DNA from: Rhodospirillaceae bacterium
Lineage (GTDB): Bacteria; Pseudomonadota; Alphaproteobacteria; Kiloniellales; DSM-21159
Reading direction: 5' to 3'
NCBI GenBank assembly: GCA_006969625.1
Contig: CP030885.1
Coordinates: 2,119,430-2,183,429 of the forward strand
Length of the DNA: 64,000 nucleotides
The position numbers and the translations under genes were made by a program. Below the pieces are notes generated by a model. That model worked only from the letters and a program-made list of their open reading frames with translations. It ran no database searches and was not told the origin of the DNA. Positions 6,721 through 17,839 of this stretch are shown piece by piece. How positions within the stretch are numbered: position 1 is the first letter of the stretch; each line of letters opens with the position of its first letter.

Positions 6721-8064
6721 ATGAAACATCTCGCGTTTCTGCTGCAGCCGCCGGCCTTGCCGCCGGCTGCGCGCCACGCCGCCCTGCGCTCGTTGCTGGA
6801 CCTGTGTGCGGTCTGGGCCTCGGGCCGGCAAACTGCCCTGTCGCGGCTGATCCACGAGCACGCCCGGGCCCATTTCGCGGCCGGTGCGGCCACGGCGCCG
6901 CTCGGCTTTGACGGCCGGCCGGTCTCCCCAGCCGGCGCGGCGCTGGCCGGCGGCATGACCATCGACGCGATGGATGCCCACGACGGTTACCGCGAAGCCA
7001 AGGGACATGCCGGCTGCGGCCTGCTTCCCGCGCTGACCTCGGCCTGGCTGGCGGAATCCCTGGACTTCGACCCGGACCTCTTCCTGCAGCGACTGGTTGC
7101 CGGTTACGAGATCGGGTGCCGGCTGGGCGCCTTCCAGCACCGCACGCTGCCGGACTATCACAGCTCCGGCTCTTGGGTGGCGGTCGCCGTCGCCGGCATG
7201 CTCGCGCCACTGCTCGGCTGCGACGCGGGCCGTCTCGCGCATGCGCTCGGCATTGCCGAGTATCACGGGCCGCGCGCACCGATGATGCGCCTGATCGACC
7301 ATCCGACGATGCTCAAGGACTCCTCCGGCTGGGGGTCCATGGCCGGTGTCTGCGCCGCCTATCTGGCGCGCGACGGCTTCACGGGAGGCCCAGCCGAGTT
7401 GCCCAGGCAGGCCGAGGCGACCGGCGTGTTCGACGACTTGGGGCGGACCTGGCTGATCGAGGCGCAGTACTTCAAGCCCTGGCCGGTCTGCCGCTGGGCG
7501 CAGCCGGCCGTCCAGGCCGCGCTGCAGGTCCGCGAGCGAGTCGGGGCGCGGCGCATCGCCGCGCTGGAGGTCTTCACCTTCCGCGAGGCGGTGCGGCTTG
7601 CCGGCGCTGCGCCCGCGACCACCGAGGAAGCGCAGTACGCCATCGCCTTTCCCGTCGCCTGCGCGCTGCTGCACGGCGATATCGCCCCACATCACGTCGA
7701 TGGTGGCGGTTTGCGGGACGCCGACGTGTTGGCGCTGGCCGAACGGTTGCGCCTCTCGCCGGACCCGGCCTGCGAGGCCGCCTTTCCCGGCCGGCGCAAG
7801 GCGCGACTGGTGGCGCGGCTCATTACGGGCGAAGTTCTGGAGACCGATTATGTCGAGGCCGCCGGCGATCCCGAGCGCCCGCTCGATGACGCGGACCTGG
7901 AAGCGAAGGCGCGGCGCTTCGTCGAGCCGGCCCTTGGCGCGGTGGCGGCAGAGGCCTTGGTCGCGCAGGTCGACCTCAGCCGCGACCGTCTCGATCTCGC
8001 CGGACTGCTGGCGCTGCTGGCGTCCGGCGGGGCTGCGCCGTGCGCCGCCGCGGTCGCGGAATAG
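6721..8064 (+). CDS. MmgE/PrpD family protein
   Basis: A 447-residue cytosolic protein of the MmgE/PrpD family, which includes 2-methylcitrate dehydratase and cis-aconitate decarboxylase. Supporting segments are GGMTIDAMDAHDGYREAKGH near residue 80 (the D-x-x-D/H active region), the helical-domain motif GYEIGCRLG, then SSGSWVAVAVAGM, IAEYHGPRAPMMR, and in the C-terminal lid domain FKPWPVCRWAQPAVQA. No prpB, prpC or mmgD lies nearby, so a methylcitrate-cycle role cannot be assumed; it may act on another dicarboxylate or tricarboxylate. The gene stands alone between the tRNA and the nuo operon. Confidence 0.82.
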   Translation: MKHLAFLLQPPALPPAARHAALRSLLDLCAVWASGRQTALSRLIHEHARAHFAAGAATAPLGFDGRPVSPAGAALAGGMTIDAMDAHDGYREAKGHAGCGLLPALTSAWLAESLDFDPDLFLQRLVAGYEIGCRLGAFQHRTLPDYHSSGSWVAVAVAGMLAPLLGCDAGRLAHALGIAEYHGPRAPMMRLIDHPTMLKDSSGWGSMAGVCAAYLARDGFTGGPAELPRQAEATGVFDDLGRTWLIEAQYFKPWPVCRWAQPAVQAALQVRERVGARRIAALEVFTFREAVRLAGAAPATTEEAQYAIAFPVACALLHGDIAPHHVDGGGLRDADVLALAERLRLSPDPACEAAFPGRRKARLVARLITGEVLETDYVEAAGDPERPLDDADLEAKARRFVEPALGAVAAEALVAQVDLSRDRLDLAGLLALLASGGAAPCAAAVAE

Positions 8065-8083
8065 GCGGTACTGAAGCAAATTT

Positions 8084-8171
8084 CCATAATTTTTAATGGG
8101 TTATGAGACTGTCCTGGCTTGCCGCAGTGCGACATTGCGTCCTTTCCCTCGCCCGGTAGCCTGTCTATATT
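8084..8171 (+). promoter_or_regulatory. AT-rich region upstream of the nuo operon
   Basis: The 292 bases between the PrpD-family gene and nuoA hold no gene. They contain an island that is strikingly AT-rich for this genome, with an imperfect palindrome CCATAATTTTTAATGG at 8084-8099 and a TATATT box at 8166-8171. No good -35 lies 16-18 bases upstream of that box (only TTTCCC). It is the most likely place for the nuo promoter and its regulator, but the exact start site is not clear. Confidence 0.35.
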
Positions 8172-8356
8172 GCGCCCCTGACCGAGCGGCGCCTTCTCGG
8201 ATCCGGCTTGCGCACGCGGCGCCGCGCGAAGCGGCGGTACGGGAACGACAGCGCGGGGCGCGCCCGATAGCGCCTCTCAGCGTTGCCATTCGGAGCTATG
8301 GCGTGACCCGCCCGGAGCGGGCAGGCACCTGCCGCTAGGCATGACGGCGAGATGCG

Positions 8357-8722
8357 ATGGAAGCCTTTCTGATCGAGTACCTGCCGATCCTGCTCTTCAT
8401 GGGTATCGCTCTGGGCATGGGGCTGGCGATGGTGATCGCCTCCTACCTGCTCGCCCGGCAGCGGCCGGACAGCGAGAAGGTGTCGGCCTACGAGTGCGGC
8501 TTCGAGGCCTTCGACGATGCGCGCAGCAAGTTCGACGTGCGCTTCTACCTGGTCGCCATCCTCTTCATCATCTTCGACCTGGAGGTGGCGTTCCTGTTCC
8601 CCTGGGCCATCGCCCTGGGCGACATCGGATTGTTCGGGTTCTGGTCGATGGTCGTCTTCCTCGGGCTGCTGACCGTTGGCTTCGTCTACGAGTGGAAGAA
8701 GGGAGCGCTGGAATGGGAGTGA
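8357..8722 (+). CDS. nuoA: NADH-quinone oxidoreductase subunit A
   Basis: A 121-residue membrane-arm subunit of respiratory complex I with three predicted helices. The conserved loop [20 protein letters not shown], which helps shape the quinone channel, lies near residues 40-60, followed by [20 protein letters not shown]. It is first in a 14-gene nuo operon on the + strand and overlaps nuoB by 10 bases. Length is normal. Confidence 0.97.
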   Translation: MEAFLIEYLPILLFMGIALGMGLAMVIASYLLARQRPDSEKVSAYECGFEAFDDARSKFDVRFYLVAILFIIFDLEVAFLFPWAIALGDIGLFGFWSMVVFLGLLTVGFVYEWKKGALEWE

Positions 8723-9252
8723 TCGGCGTCGACCAGCCCGTCCCGCGCGGTACGGTCCAGGACCGCTTGCTGAAGCAGGCAACCGACGATCTGCAGGACA
8801 AGGGCTTCCTGGTCGCCAACCTGGACAAGCTGGCGGCCTGGGCGCAATCCGGATCGCTGTGGCCGATGACCTTCGGGCTGGCCTGCTGTGCCGTCGAGAT
8901 GATGCACACGGCCTGCAGCCGCTACGACCTGGACCGCTTCGGGGCGGTGTTCCGGCCGAGCCCGCGGCAGTCCGACGTGATGATCGTCGCCGGCACGCTG
9001 TGCAACAAGATGGCGCCCGCCCTGCGCAAGGTCTACGACCAGATGGCCGAGCCGCGCTGGGTGATCTCGATGGGCTCCTGCGCCAACGGCGGCGGCTACT
9101 ATCACTACAGCTACTCCGTCGTCCGCGGCTGCGACCGGGTGGTGCCGGTGGACGTCTACGTGCCCGGCTGCCCGCCGACCGCCGAGGCGCTGCTCTACGG
9201 GGTGCTGCAGCTTCAGAAGAAGATCAAGCGCGAGGCGGCGATCGCCCGCTGA
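8713..9252 (+). CDS. nuoB: NADH-quinone oxidoreductase subunit B
   Basis: A 179-residue peripheral-arm subunit that binds the terminal [4Fe-4S] cluster N2 and passes electrons to quinone. The four ligands are visible: adjacent Cys58-Cys59 in LACCAVEMM, Cys123 in MGSCANGGG and Cys153 in [10 protein letters not shown]. The start ATG lies inside the end of nuoA, which gives a normal N-terminus; a longer frame upstream is a shadow of nuoA. Confidence 0.97.
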   Translation: MGVIGVDQPVPRGTVQDRLLKQATDDLQDKGFLVANLDKLAAWAQSGSLWPMTFGLACCAVEMMHTACSRYDLDRFGAVFRPSPRQSDVMIVAGTLCNKMAPALRKVYDQMAEPRWVISMGSCANGGGYYHYSYSVVRGCDRVVPVDVYVPGCPPTAEALLYGVLQLQKKIKREAAIAR

Positions 9253-9295
9253 GCCGGAAGGCTCGCGCCGCACCCGCGCGATCGAAGGAGAGACG

Positions 9296-9934
9296 ATGAC
9301 GTCAGCGCTTTCGCCGGCGCTTCAGGAGTTGGCCGATTACGTCTCGGCCGCAGCCGCCGAAGCGGTCGAGGACGTCGAGTCGATCCACGGCGAGTTGATC
9401 GTCTGGACCGGCCCCGAGCGCCTGATCGAGCTGCTGACCCGCCTGCGCGACGATCAGAACCTGCTGTTCAAGCAGCTCATGGACGTCACCGCGGTCGACT
9501 ATCCCGACCGGCAGAAGCGCTTCGAGGTCGTCTACAACCTGCTGTCGCTCAAGCACAATCAGCGTATCCGCGTAAAGTTGGCGGCGGACGAGGAGACCGT
9601 CGTGCCCTCGGCGGTCGGCGTCTTCCAGTCGGCCACCTGGCTCGAGCGCGAGATCTGGGACCTCTTCGGCATCTTCTTCAGCGACCACCCGGACCTGCGC
9701 CGCATTCTGACCGACTACGGCTTCGAAGGGCACCCGCTGCGCAAGGACTTCCCGCTTACCGGCTACGTCGAGGTGCGCTACGACGAAGACCAGAAGCGGG
9801 TGGTCTACGAGCCGGTCAAGCTGACCCAGGAGTTCCGCGTCTTCGACTTCGCCTCGCCCTGGGAGGGCATGCAGTCGATCCTGCCGGGCGACGAGAAGGC
9901 CGAGGCCGATGCGGCCGGGGAGGGCAAGGCGTGA
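9296..9934 (+). CDS. nuoC: NADH-quinone oxidoreductase subunit C
   Basis: A 212-residue peripheral-arm subunit (30-kDa type) of complex I. The C-terminal signature region [20 protein letters not shown] and [19 protein letters not shown] is intact. C and D are separate proteins here, as in most alphaproteobacteria and unlike the fused NuoCD of E. coli. A GAAGGAG ribosome site precedes the ATG. Its stop overlaps the GTG start of nuoD. Confidence 0.97.
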   Translation: MTSALSPALQELADYVSAAAAEAVEDVESIHGELIVWTGPERLIELLTRLRDDQNLLFKQLMDVTAVDYPDRQKRFEVVYNLLSLKHNQRIRVKLAADEETVVPSAVGVFQSATWLEREIWDLFGIFFSDHPDLRRILTDYGFEGHPLRKDFPLTGYVEVRYDEDQKRVVYEPVKLTQEFRVFDFASPWEGMQSILPGDEKAEADAAGEGKA

Positions 9935-11118
9935 CCGCGCAACCCGACGTCCAGATCAAGCCGCTGACCCTCAACTTCGGCCCGCAGCATCCGGCCGCCC
10001 ACGGCGTTCTGCGCCTGGTGCTGGAGATGGACGGCGAGGTGATCGAGCGCGTCGACCCGCACATCGGCCTGCTGCATCGCGGCACCGAAAAGCTGATCGA
10101 ATACAAGACCTACCTGCAGGCGATCCCCTACTTCGACCGGCTGGACTACGTCAGCCCGATGAACCAGGAGCACGCCTTCGCGCTCGCCGTGGAGAAGCTG
10201 CTGGGGATCGAGCCGCCGAAACGCGGCCAATACATCCGCGTCCTGTTCTGCGAGCTGACCCGCATCGCCAACCACCTTCTGAACATCGCCACCTTCGCCA
10301 TCGACGTCGGCGCGATGACCCCGATCCTCTGGGCCTTCGAGGAACGCGAAAAGGTGATGGAGTTCTACGAGCGGGTCTGCGGCGCGCGCCTGCATGCGGC
10401 CTATTTCCGGCCTGGCGGCGTGCACCAGGACCTGCCGGCGGGGCTGGTCGAGGACATCGGCGCCTTCTGCGCGCGCTTTCCCAAGCACATCGACGACCTG
10501 GAAGGCCTGCTGACCGAGAACCGCATCTTCCGCCAGCGCACGGTCGACATCGGCGTGGTCTCGCCGGAGCAGGCGATGGATTGGGGCTTTTCCGGCCCGA
10601 TGCTGCGCGGGTCGGGCATCGCCTGGGACCTGCGTCGGGCGCAGCCCTACGACGTGTACGAGGAGCTCGACTTCCAGATCCCGGTCGGCAAGGACGGCGA
10701 CTGCTTCGCCCGCTACCTGGTGCGCATCGAGGAGATGCGCCAGTCGCTGAAGATCATCGAGCAGTGCCTCGACAAGATGCCCGACGGCCCGGTGATGATC
10801 GAGAACACCAAGGTCAGCCCGCCGCGCCGCGCCGAGATGAAGCGCTCGATGGAGGCGCTGATCCATCACTTCAAGCTCTACACCGAGGGCTACCACGTGC
10901 CGGCCGGCGAGACCTACACCGCGGTCGAGGCGCCGAAGGGCGAGTTTGCCGTGTTTCTGGTCTCCGACGGCTCCAACAAGCCCTACCGCTGCAAGATCCG
11001 GGCGCCGGGCTTCGTCCACCTCTCGTCCATGGACGAACTCTGCCGCGGCCACATGCTGGCGGACTCGGTGGCCATCCTCGGCACCATGGACATCGTCTTC
11101 GGCGAGGTCGACCGATGA
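9931..11118 (+). CDS. nuoD: NADH-quinone oxidoreductase subunit D
   Basis: A 395-residue 49-kDa-type subunit of complex I that with NuoB forms the quinone-binding site; related to the large subunit of NiFe hydrogenases. Conserved features are [15 protein letters not shown] at the N-terminus with the quinone-site His, GLLHRGTEK, and the C-terminus [13 protein letters not shown]. The start is GTG at 9931 within the nuoC stop (GTGA), which implies coupled translation. Confidence 0.97.
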   Translation: MTAQPDVQIKPLTLNFGPQHPAAHGVLRLVLEMDGEVIERVDPHIGLLHRGTEKLIEYKTYLQAIPYFDRLDYVSPMNQEHAFALAVEKLLGIEPPKRGQYIRVLFCELTRIANHLLNIATFAIDVGAMTPILWAFEEREKVMEFYERVCGARLHAAYFRPGGVHQDLPAGLVEDIGAFCARFPKHIDDLEGLLTENRIFRQRTVDIGVVSPEQAMDWGFSGPMLRGSGIAWDLRRAQPYDVYEELDFQIPVGKDGDCFARYLVRIEEMRQSLKIIEQCLDKMPDGPVMIENTKVSPPRRAEMKRSMEALIHHFKLYTEGYHVPAGETYTAVEAPKGEFAVFLVSDGSNKPYRCKIRAPGFVHLSSMDELCRGHMLADSVAILGTMDIVFGEVDR

Positions 11119-11735
11119 GAGTGACCAGTTATCGCGACCCCGAGACCGGCGGCTTCGCGTTCTCCGAAGAGGCGAAGGCCAAGGCCGACGCCTATGTCGC
11201 CCGCTACCCAGAGGGCCGGCAGGCGAGCGCGGTGCTCTGGCTGCTCTACCTGGCGCAGGAGCAGAACGGCGGCTGGCTGGACGACGCGGCGATCGAGTAC
11301 GTGGCGCGCTACCTGCAGATGGCGCCGATCCGCGTGCACGAGGTCGCCAGCTTCTTCACCATGTTCAACCACCAGCCGCTCGGCCGCCACCACATCCAGG
11401 TCTGCCGGACCACGTCCTGCTGGCTGCGCGGCTCGGACGAGATCGTCGCCGCCTGCCTGGAGGAGACCGGCTGCGGGCGGCTGGGCGCGACCAGCGACGA
11501 CGGACTCTTCACCGTCAGCGAGGTCGAGTGCCTGGGCGCCTGCGCCAATGCGCCCATGTTCCAGGTGGGCGACCGGGACTATTTCGAGGACTTGACGCCG
11601 GACACCGCCCGCGCGGTCGTGCGCGCGCTGCGCGACGGCAAGCCGGTGCAGCCGGGCTCGCAGAGCGGGCGCACCTCCAGCGAGCCGCCGGCGGACAATC
11701 GCCGCACGCTGCTCGCCGAGGCGGGCCAGGGTTGA
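11115..11735 (+). CDS. nuoE: NADH-quinone oxidoreductase subunit E
   Basis: A 206-residue 24-kDa-type subunit with the [2Fe-2S] cluster N1a. The thioredoxin-like fold carries the ligands Cys97 and Cys102 ([11 protein letters not shown]) and Cys139 and Cys143 ([10 protein letters not shown]). A tail of about 40 polar residues follows the conserved domain. ATG at 11115 overlaps the nuoD stop by ATGA. Confidence 0.96.
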   Translation: MRVTSYRDPETGGFAFSEEAKAKADAYVARYPEGRQASAVLWLLYLAQEQNGGWLDDAAIEYVARYLQMAPIRVHEVASFFTMFNHQPLGRHHIQVCRTTSCWLRGSDEIVAACLEETGCGRLGATSDDGLFTVSEVECLGACANAPMFQVGDRDYFEDLTPDTARAVVRALRDGKPVQPGSQSGRTSSEPPADNRRTLLAEAGQG

Positions 11736-11745
11736 GGAGAGGGGC

Positions 11746-13041
<1,296 letters not shown>

Positions 13042-13078
13042 AGATACGGCTCTGACAAGAGCTTAGGAGCGTTTCCTC

Positions 13079-15148
13079 ATGCCAACGCTGACCATCAACG
13101 GCAAGGAGATCGAAGTCCCGCACGGCATCACCGTGCTGCAGGCTTGCGAGCTGGCCGGCTTCGAGATCCCGCGCTTTTGCTACCACGAGCGCCTGTCGGT
13201 CGCCGGCAACTGCCGCATGTGCCTGGTCGAGATGGAGCGCGCGCCCAAGCCGATCGCGAGCTGCGCCATGCCGGTCGGCGACGGCATGGTGATCCGCACG
13301 GACTCCGATAAGGTGCGCAAGGCGCGCAAGGGCGTGATGGAGTTCCTGCTGATCAACCATCCGCTCGACTGCCCGATCTGCGACCAGGGCGGCGAGTGCG
13401 ACCTGCAGGACCAGGCGATGGCCTATGGCTACGACTCCTCGCGCTACGAGGAGAACAAGCGGGCGGTCAGCGAGAAGTACATGGGGCCGCTGATCAAGAC
13501 GATCATGACCCGCTGCATCCATTGCACGCGCTGCGTGCGCTTCGCCACGGAGATCGGCGGCGTCGAGGAGATCGGGCTGATCGGCCGCGGCGAGCATGCC
13601 GAGATCAGCACCTTGGAAAAGGCGATCAACTCGGAGCTGTCCGGCAATCTGGTCGACGTCTGCCCGGTCGGCGCGCTGACCAACGCGCCCTACGCCTTTT
13701 CGGCCCGCCCCTGGGAGCTGCGCAAGACGCTGTCCGTCGACGTGCTGGACGCGGTCGGCTCGAACATCCGCGTCGATGCGCGCGGGCGCGAAGTGATGCG
13801 GGTGCTGCCGCGCCTGCACGAAGACGTCAACGAAGAGTGGATCAGCGACAAGACGCGCCAGGCGGTCGACGGCCTGCACTATCGGCGCCTCGACAGGCCC
13901 TACGTGCGGGGTGCCGACGGCAAGCTGAAGCCGGCCTCCTGGAACCAGGCGTTCGAGGCTATCGCGACCAAGCTCAAGGGCCTCGACGGCAAGAAGATCG
14001 CGGCCATTGCAGGCGATCTCTGCGACACCGAGTCGATGCTGGCCCTGAAGGATTTCATGCAGTCGCTCGGATCGCCGAACCTGGACTGCCGCCAGGACGG
14101 CGCCAAGCTCGGCGGCGGAGCGCGCGCCGAATACCTCTTCAACACGGGCATCGCCGGTATCGAGCAGGCCGATGCCATCCTGCTGGTCGGCACCAATCCG
14201 CGCTGGGAAGCGGCGATGGCGAATGCGCGCATCCGCAAGCGCTTCCTGCAGGCAGCCCCGCCGATCGGTCTGATCGGGCAGCCGGTCGACCTGACCTACC
14301 CGACGCAGCATCTGGGCGACGGCCCGCAGGTTCTGGCCGAGCTGGCCGAGGGCAAGGGGGCCTTCTTCGAGGTGCTGAAGCGGGCCGAGCGGCCGATGAT
14401 CGTGCTGGGCTCCGGCGCGGTCGCGCGCCCCGACGGCGCCGCCGTGGTCGCCGCTGCACGCAAGCTGGCGGAGGCCGTCGGCGCGGCCGGGCCGCAGGCG
14501 CCCGAGGGCTGGAACGGCTACAACCTGCTGCAGCGCGCCGCCAGCCGGGTCGGCGGCCTCGACCTGGGCTTCCTGCCGGGCGAGGGCGGGCGCGATCTCG
14601 AGGGCATCCTGGCCGGGGCCGAGTCGGGCGAGGTCGAGGCGGTCTGGCTGCTCGGCGCGGACGAACTCGACATGGTGCGGCTCGGCGAGGCGTTCGTGGT
14701 GTACCAGGGGCACCACGGCGACCGCGGCGCCCACCGCGCCGACGTCATCCTGCCGGGCGCCGCCTACACCGAGAAGAACGGAACCTACGTCAACACCGAG
14801 GGCCGGGTGCAACTGGGCCGTCTGGCCGCCTTCCCGCCAGGCGAGGCACGCGAGGACTGGACCATCCTGCGCGCTCTGTCGGAGCGCGTCGGCGAGACCT
14901 TGCCCTACGACAGCCTCGGCGAGTTGCGGGCCCGGCTGGTGCAGCTCAACCCCGTGTTCGCCGCGCTCGACACCCGAGAGCCGGCCGCCTGGGAACCCTT
15001 CGGCACGTCCGGTCCGCTGGAGGCGGCGCCGTTTGACCTGCCGGTCGAGAACTTTTACATGACCTGCCCGATCAGCCGGGCCTCGAAGACGATGGCGGCC
15101 TGCACCGAGGCCTTCGTCGCTGCGCCGGCGTCTGTGGCGGCAGAGTAG
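13079..15148 (+). CDS. nuoG: NADH-quinone oxidoreductase subunit G
   Basis: A 689-residue 75-kDa-type subunit carrying several iron-sulfur clusters. In order: the N-terminal ferredoxin domain with FCYHERLSVAGNCRMC and a later Cys (N1b), HPLDCPICDQGGECDLQ (N5, with one His ligand), CIHCTRCVRF with VDVCPVGAL (N4), then a molybdopterin-oxidoreductase-like domain without cofactor residues. The short alphaproteobacterial form lacks the extra N7 cluster found in E. coli NuoG as far as I can see. RBS TAGGAG precedes the ATG. Confidence 0.96.
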   Translation: MPTLTINGKEIEVPHGITVLQACELAGFEIPRFCYHERLSVAGNCRMCLVEMERAPKPIASCAMPVGDGMVIRTDSDKVRKARKGVMEFLLINHPLDCPICDQGGECDLQDQAMAYGYDSSRYEENKRAVSEKYMGPLIKTIMTRCIHCTRCVRFATEIGGVEEIGLIGRGEHAEISTLEKAINSELSGNLVDVCPVGALTNAPYAFSARPWELRKTLSVDVLDAVGSNIRVDARGREVMRVLPRLHEDVNEEWISDKTRQAVDGLHYRRLDRPYVRGADGKLKPASWNQAFEAIATKLKGLDGKKIAAIAGDLCDTESMLALKDFMQSLGSPNLDCRQDGAKLGGGARAEYLFNTGIAGIEQADAILLVGTNPRWEAAMANARIRKRFLQAAPPIGLIGQPVDLTYPTQHLGDGPQVLAELAEGKGAFFEVLKRAERPMIVLGSGAVARPDGAAVVAAARKLAEAVGAAGPQAPEGWNGYNLLQRAASRVGGLDLGFLPGEGGRDLEGILAGAESGEVEAVWLLGADELDMVRLGEAFVVYQGHHGDRGAHRADVILPGAAYTEKNGTYVNTEGRVQLGRLAAFPPGEAREDWTILRALSERVGETLPYDSLGELRARLVQLNPVFAALDTREPAAWEPFGTSGPLEAAPFDLPVENFYMTCPISRASKTMAACTEAFVAAPASVAAE

Positions 15149-15187
15149 GCCCGGTCGGGACGGCAAGGGTAGAGGGGCGCAAGGCGC

Positions 15188-16198
15188 GTGGACGGCTTCT
15201 TCGACAGCTACGTTCTGCCGACGGCGATCATCGTCGCGCAGATTGTCGCCATCCTGGTGCCGCTGCTCGGCGCGGTCGCCTACCTGACCTATGCCGAGCG
15301 CAAGGTCATCGCGGCCATGCAGCTACGCCGGGGCCCCAATGTGGTCGGCCCCTTCGGCCTGCTGCAGCCGATCGCCGACGGCATCAAGCTGCTGTTCAAG
15401 GAGACCATCCTGCCGGCCGGCGCCAACCGCGTCGTCTTCGTGCTGGCGCCGATGATCACCTTTTCCCTGGCGATGATCGCCTGGGCGGTGATCCCGGTGA
15501 ACGAGGGCTGGGCGATCGCCGACATCAACGTCGGCGTGCTGTTCCTCTTCGCCGTCTCTTCGCTCGGCGTCTACGGCGTTATCATGGCCGGATGGGCCTC
15601 GAACTCGAAGTACCCCTTCCTCGGCGCGCTGCGCTCGGCCGCGCAGATGGTCTCCTACGAGGTCTCGATGGGCTTCGTGCTGATCACCGTGATCCTGTGC
15701 GCCGGCTCGCTCAACCTGACCGACATCGTCAACGCGCAGCAGGGGCTTTGGTACGCCATCCCGCTGCTGCCGATGTTCGTCATCTTCTTCGTCTCGGTGC
15801 TGGCCGAGACGAACCGTGCGCCCTTCGACCTACCGGAGGGCGAGTCGGAATTGGTCGCCGGATACTTCGTCGAGTACTCCTCGATGACCTTCGCCATGTT
15901 CTTCCTCGGCGAATACGCGAACATGATCCTCATGAGCGCGATGGTGACGCTCTTCTTCCTCGGCGGCTGGCTGCCGATCCTCGATATCGCGCCCTTCACC
16001 TGGATCCCCGGACCGGTCTGGTTCGCCGCCAAGGTGGCGCTGGTGCTGTTCTTCTTCCTGTGGATCCGTGCCACCTTCCCGCGCTACCGCTACGACCAGC
16101 TCATGCGACTGGGCTGGAAGGTATTCCTGCCGATCTCCCTCGCCTGGGTGGTCCTGACCGCGGGTGTGCTCGTCTACTTCGACTGGTTGCCGGCCTGA
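15188..16198 (+). CDS. nuoH: NADH-quinone oxidoreductase subunit H
   Basis: A 336-residue membrane subunit that joins the peripheral arm to the membrane arm and lines the quinone chamber. About eight transmembrane segments are present, with the conserved loop [17 protein letters not shown] and, later, [20 protein letters not shown]. The start is GTG at 15188 (VDGFFDSYV), with AGAGGGG upstream. Confidence 0.97.
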   Translation: MDGFFDSYVLPTAIIVAQIVAILVPLLGAVAYLTYAERKVIAAMQLRRGPNVVGPFGLLQPIADGIKLLFKETILPAGANRVVFVLAPMITFSLAMIAWAVIPVNEGWAIADINVGVLFLFAVSSLGVYGVIMAGWASNSKYPFLGALRSAAQMVSYEVSMGFVLITVILCAGSLNLTDIVNAQQGLWYAIPLLPMFVIFFVSVLAETNRAPFDLPEGESELVAGYFVEYSSMTFAMFFLGEYANMILMSAMVTLFFLGGWLPILDIAPFTWIPGPVWFAAKVALVLFFFLWIRATFPRYRYDQLMRLGWKVFLPISLAWVVLTAGVLVYFDWLPA

Positions 16199-16223
16199 GG
16201 CGCGAAAGGACGTCGAACCGACC

Positions 16224-16712
16224 ATGGCCATGCTCGACCGCACCGCGCGCAGCGTCCTGCTCGGCGAACTGCTGAGCGGAATGGCGCTGACCCTGCGCTA
16301 CATGTTCCGGCCGAAGGTGACGCTGAACTACCCCTACGAGAAGGGGGCGCTCAGCCCGCGCTTCCGCGGCGAACATGCGCTGCGCCGCTATCCGAACGGC
16401 GAGGAGCGCTGCATCGCCTGCAAGCTGTGCGAAGCCATCTGCCCGGCGCTGGCCATCACCATCGAGGCCGAGCCGCGCGCGGACGGCAGCCGCCGGACGA
16501 CGCGCTACGATATCGACATGACCAAGTGCATCTACTGCGGTTACTGCCAGGAAGCCTGCCCGGTGGACGCCATCGTCGAAGGCCCGAACTTCGAGTTCGC
16601 CGCCGAGACGCGCGAGGAGCTGTTCTATAACAAGGACAAGCTGATGGCGAACGGCGACCGCTGGGAACAGGAGATCGCACAGAACATCGCCCTCGACGCG
16701 CCCTACCGCTAG
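16224..16712 (+). CDS. nuoI: NADH-quinone oxidoreductase subunit I
   Basis: A 162-residue ferredoxin-like subunit with two [4Fe-4S] clusters, N6a and N6b. The two motifs [12 protein letters not shown] and [12 protein letters not shown] each give three Cys plus a distal one. The N-terminal amphipathic helix ([16 protein letters not shown]) matches the family start. A frame extending upstream to 16164 overlaps nuoH and is rejected. Confidence 0.97.
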   Translation: MAMLDRTARSVLLGELLSGMALTLRYMFRPKVTLNYPYEKGALSPRFRGEHALRRYPNGEERCIACKLCEAICPALAITIEAEPRADGSRRTTRYDIDMTKCIYCGYCQEACPVDAIVEGPNFEFAAETREELFYNKDKLMANGDRWEQEIAQNIALDAPYR

Positions 16713-16900
16713 GGCGTAGACAGGGCGGCGTCCGCTGCGGTGCAGCAGACGCATCGCACGCCAGGAACGGCAGAGGCGACGACCGCAGGCCACCTTTGGC
16801 AGGGCAGGCGGCGGCGGCCGCCAGTGCCGGCTCACCGCCGGCCAAGGAGACATCGGGCGCTCCCTCTTGACGGCAGGAGGGGCGCCTCGGGGAAGCTCGG

Positions 16901-17518
16901 ATGATCGTCCAGACGCTCTGTTTCTATCTGTTCGCCGCGGTCATGGTCGCTTCGGCGGTGATGGTGATCTCCGCGCGCAACCCTGTGCACTCGGTGCTCT
17001 ACCTGATCCTCGCCTTCTTCAACGCGGCCGGGCTGTTCGTGCTGATCGGCGCCGAGTTCCTGGCGATGATCCTCGTGGTGGTCTACGTCGGCGCCGTCGC
17101 CGTGCTGTTCCTGTTCGTCGTCATGATGCTGGACGTGAACGTCGCCGAGCTGCGCCAGGGCTTCCTGCAATACCTGCCGATCGGCGGCCTGATCGGGCTG
17201 ATCCTGCTGGTCGAGCTGGTCATGGTCGCCGGTTTCGTGATCACCGCCCCCGAGGTCGGCGAGGCGGTCGCCCGCGTGCCGATGCCGCCGCCCGAGCAGG
17301 TCACCAACACCGAGGCGCTGGGGCGGGTGCTCTATACCGACTACGTCTACCTCTTCCAGGCCTCCGGCCTGGTGCTGCTGGTCGCCATGATCGGCGCCAT
17401 CGTGCTGACCCTGCGCCAGCGCGAGGGCGTCCGCCGCCAGGTGATCGCCGCGCAGATCGCGCGCAAGCGAAGCGAGGCGATCGAGGTCAAGGACGTGCCG
17501 AGCGGGAGCGGCATCTGA
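16901..17518 (+). CDS. nuoJ: NADH-quinone oxidoreductase subunit J
   Basis: A 205-residue membrane-arm subunit with five predicted helices. The conserved helix [19 protein letters not shown] (the pi-bulge helix of TM3) is intact at about residues 54-74. It follows an unusually wide spacer of 188 bases after nuoI, which breaks the otherwise tight gene packing. nuoK begins two bases after its stop. Confidence 0.96.
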   Translation: MIVQTLCFYLFAAVMVASAVMVISARNPVHSVLYLILAFFNAAGLFVLIGAEFLAMILVVVYVGAVAVLFLFVVMMLDVNVAELRQGFLQYLPIGGLIGLILLVELVMVAGFVITAPEVGEAVARVPMPPPEQVTNTEALGRVLYTDYVYLFQASGLVLLVAMIGAIVLTLRQREGVRRQVIAAQIARKRSEAIEVKDVPSGSGI

Positions 17519-17520
17519 CC

Positions 17521-17832
17521 ATGTGGGAACTCACCCTGGCGCACTACCTGACGGTGGCGGCCATCGTCTTCACGCTCGGCATGTTCGGGATCTTCCTGAA
17601 CCGCAAGAACGTGATCATCATCCTGATGTCGATCGAGCTGATGCTGCTGGCCGTCAACATCAACCTGGTGGCCTTCTCTTGGCATCTGGGCGATCTGGTC
17701 GGCCAGGTCTTCGCCATGCTGATCCTCACCGTGGCCGCCGCGGAGGCGGCGATCGGCCTCGCCATCCTGGTGGTCTACTTCCGCAACCGCGGCTCCATCG
17801 CGGTGGAAGACATCAACATGATGAAGGGCTGA
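17521..17832 (+). CDS. nuoK: NADH-quinone oxidoreductase subunit K
   Basis: A 103-residue membrane-arm subunit with three helices. The two conserved glutamates sit in [11 protein letters not shown] and [10 protein letters not shown], both needed for proton translocation in studied enzymes. It begins two bases after nuoJ. Length is normal. Confidence 0.97.
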   Translation: MWELTLAHYLTVAAIVFTLGMFGIFLNRKNVIIILMSIELMLLAVNINLVAFSWHLGDLVGQVFAMLILTVAAAEAAIGLAILVVYFRNRGSIAVEDINMMKG

Positions 17833-17839
17833 GCCGGGC

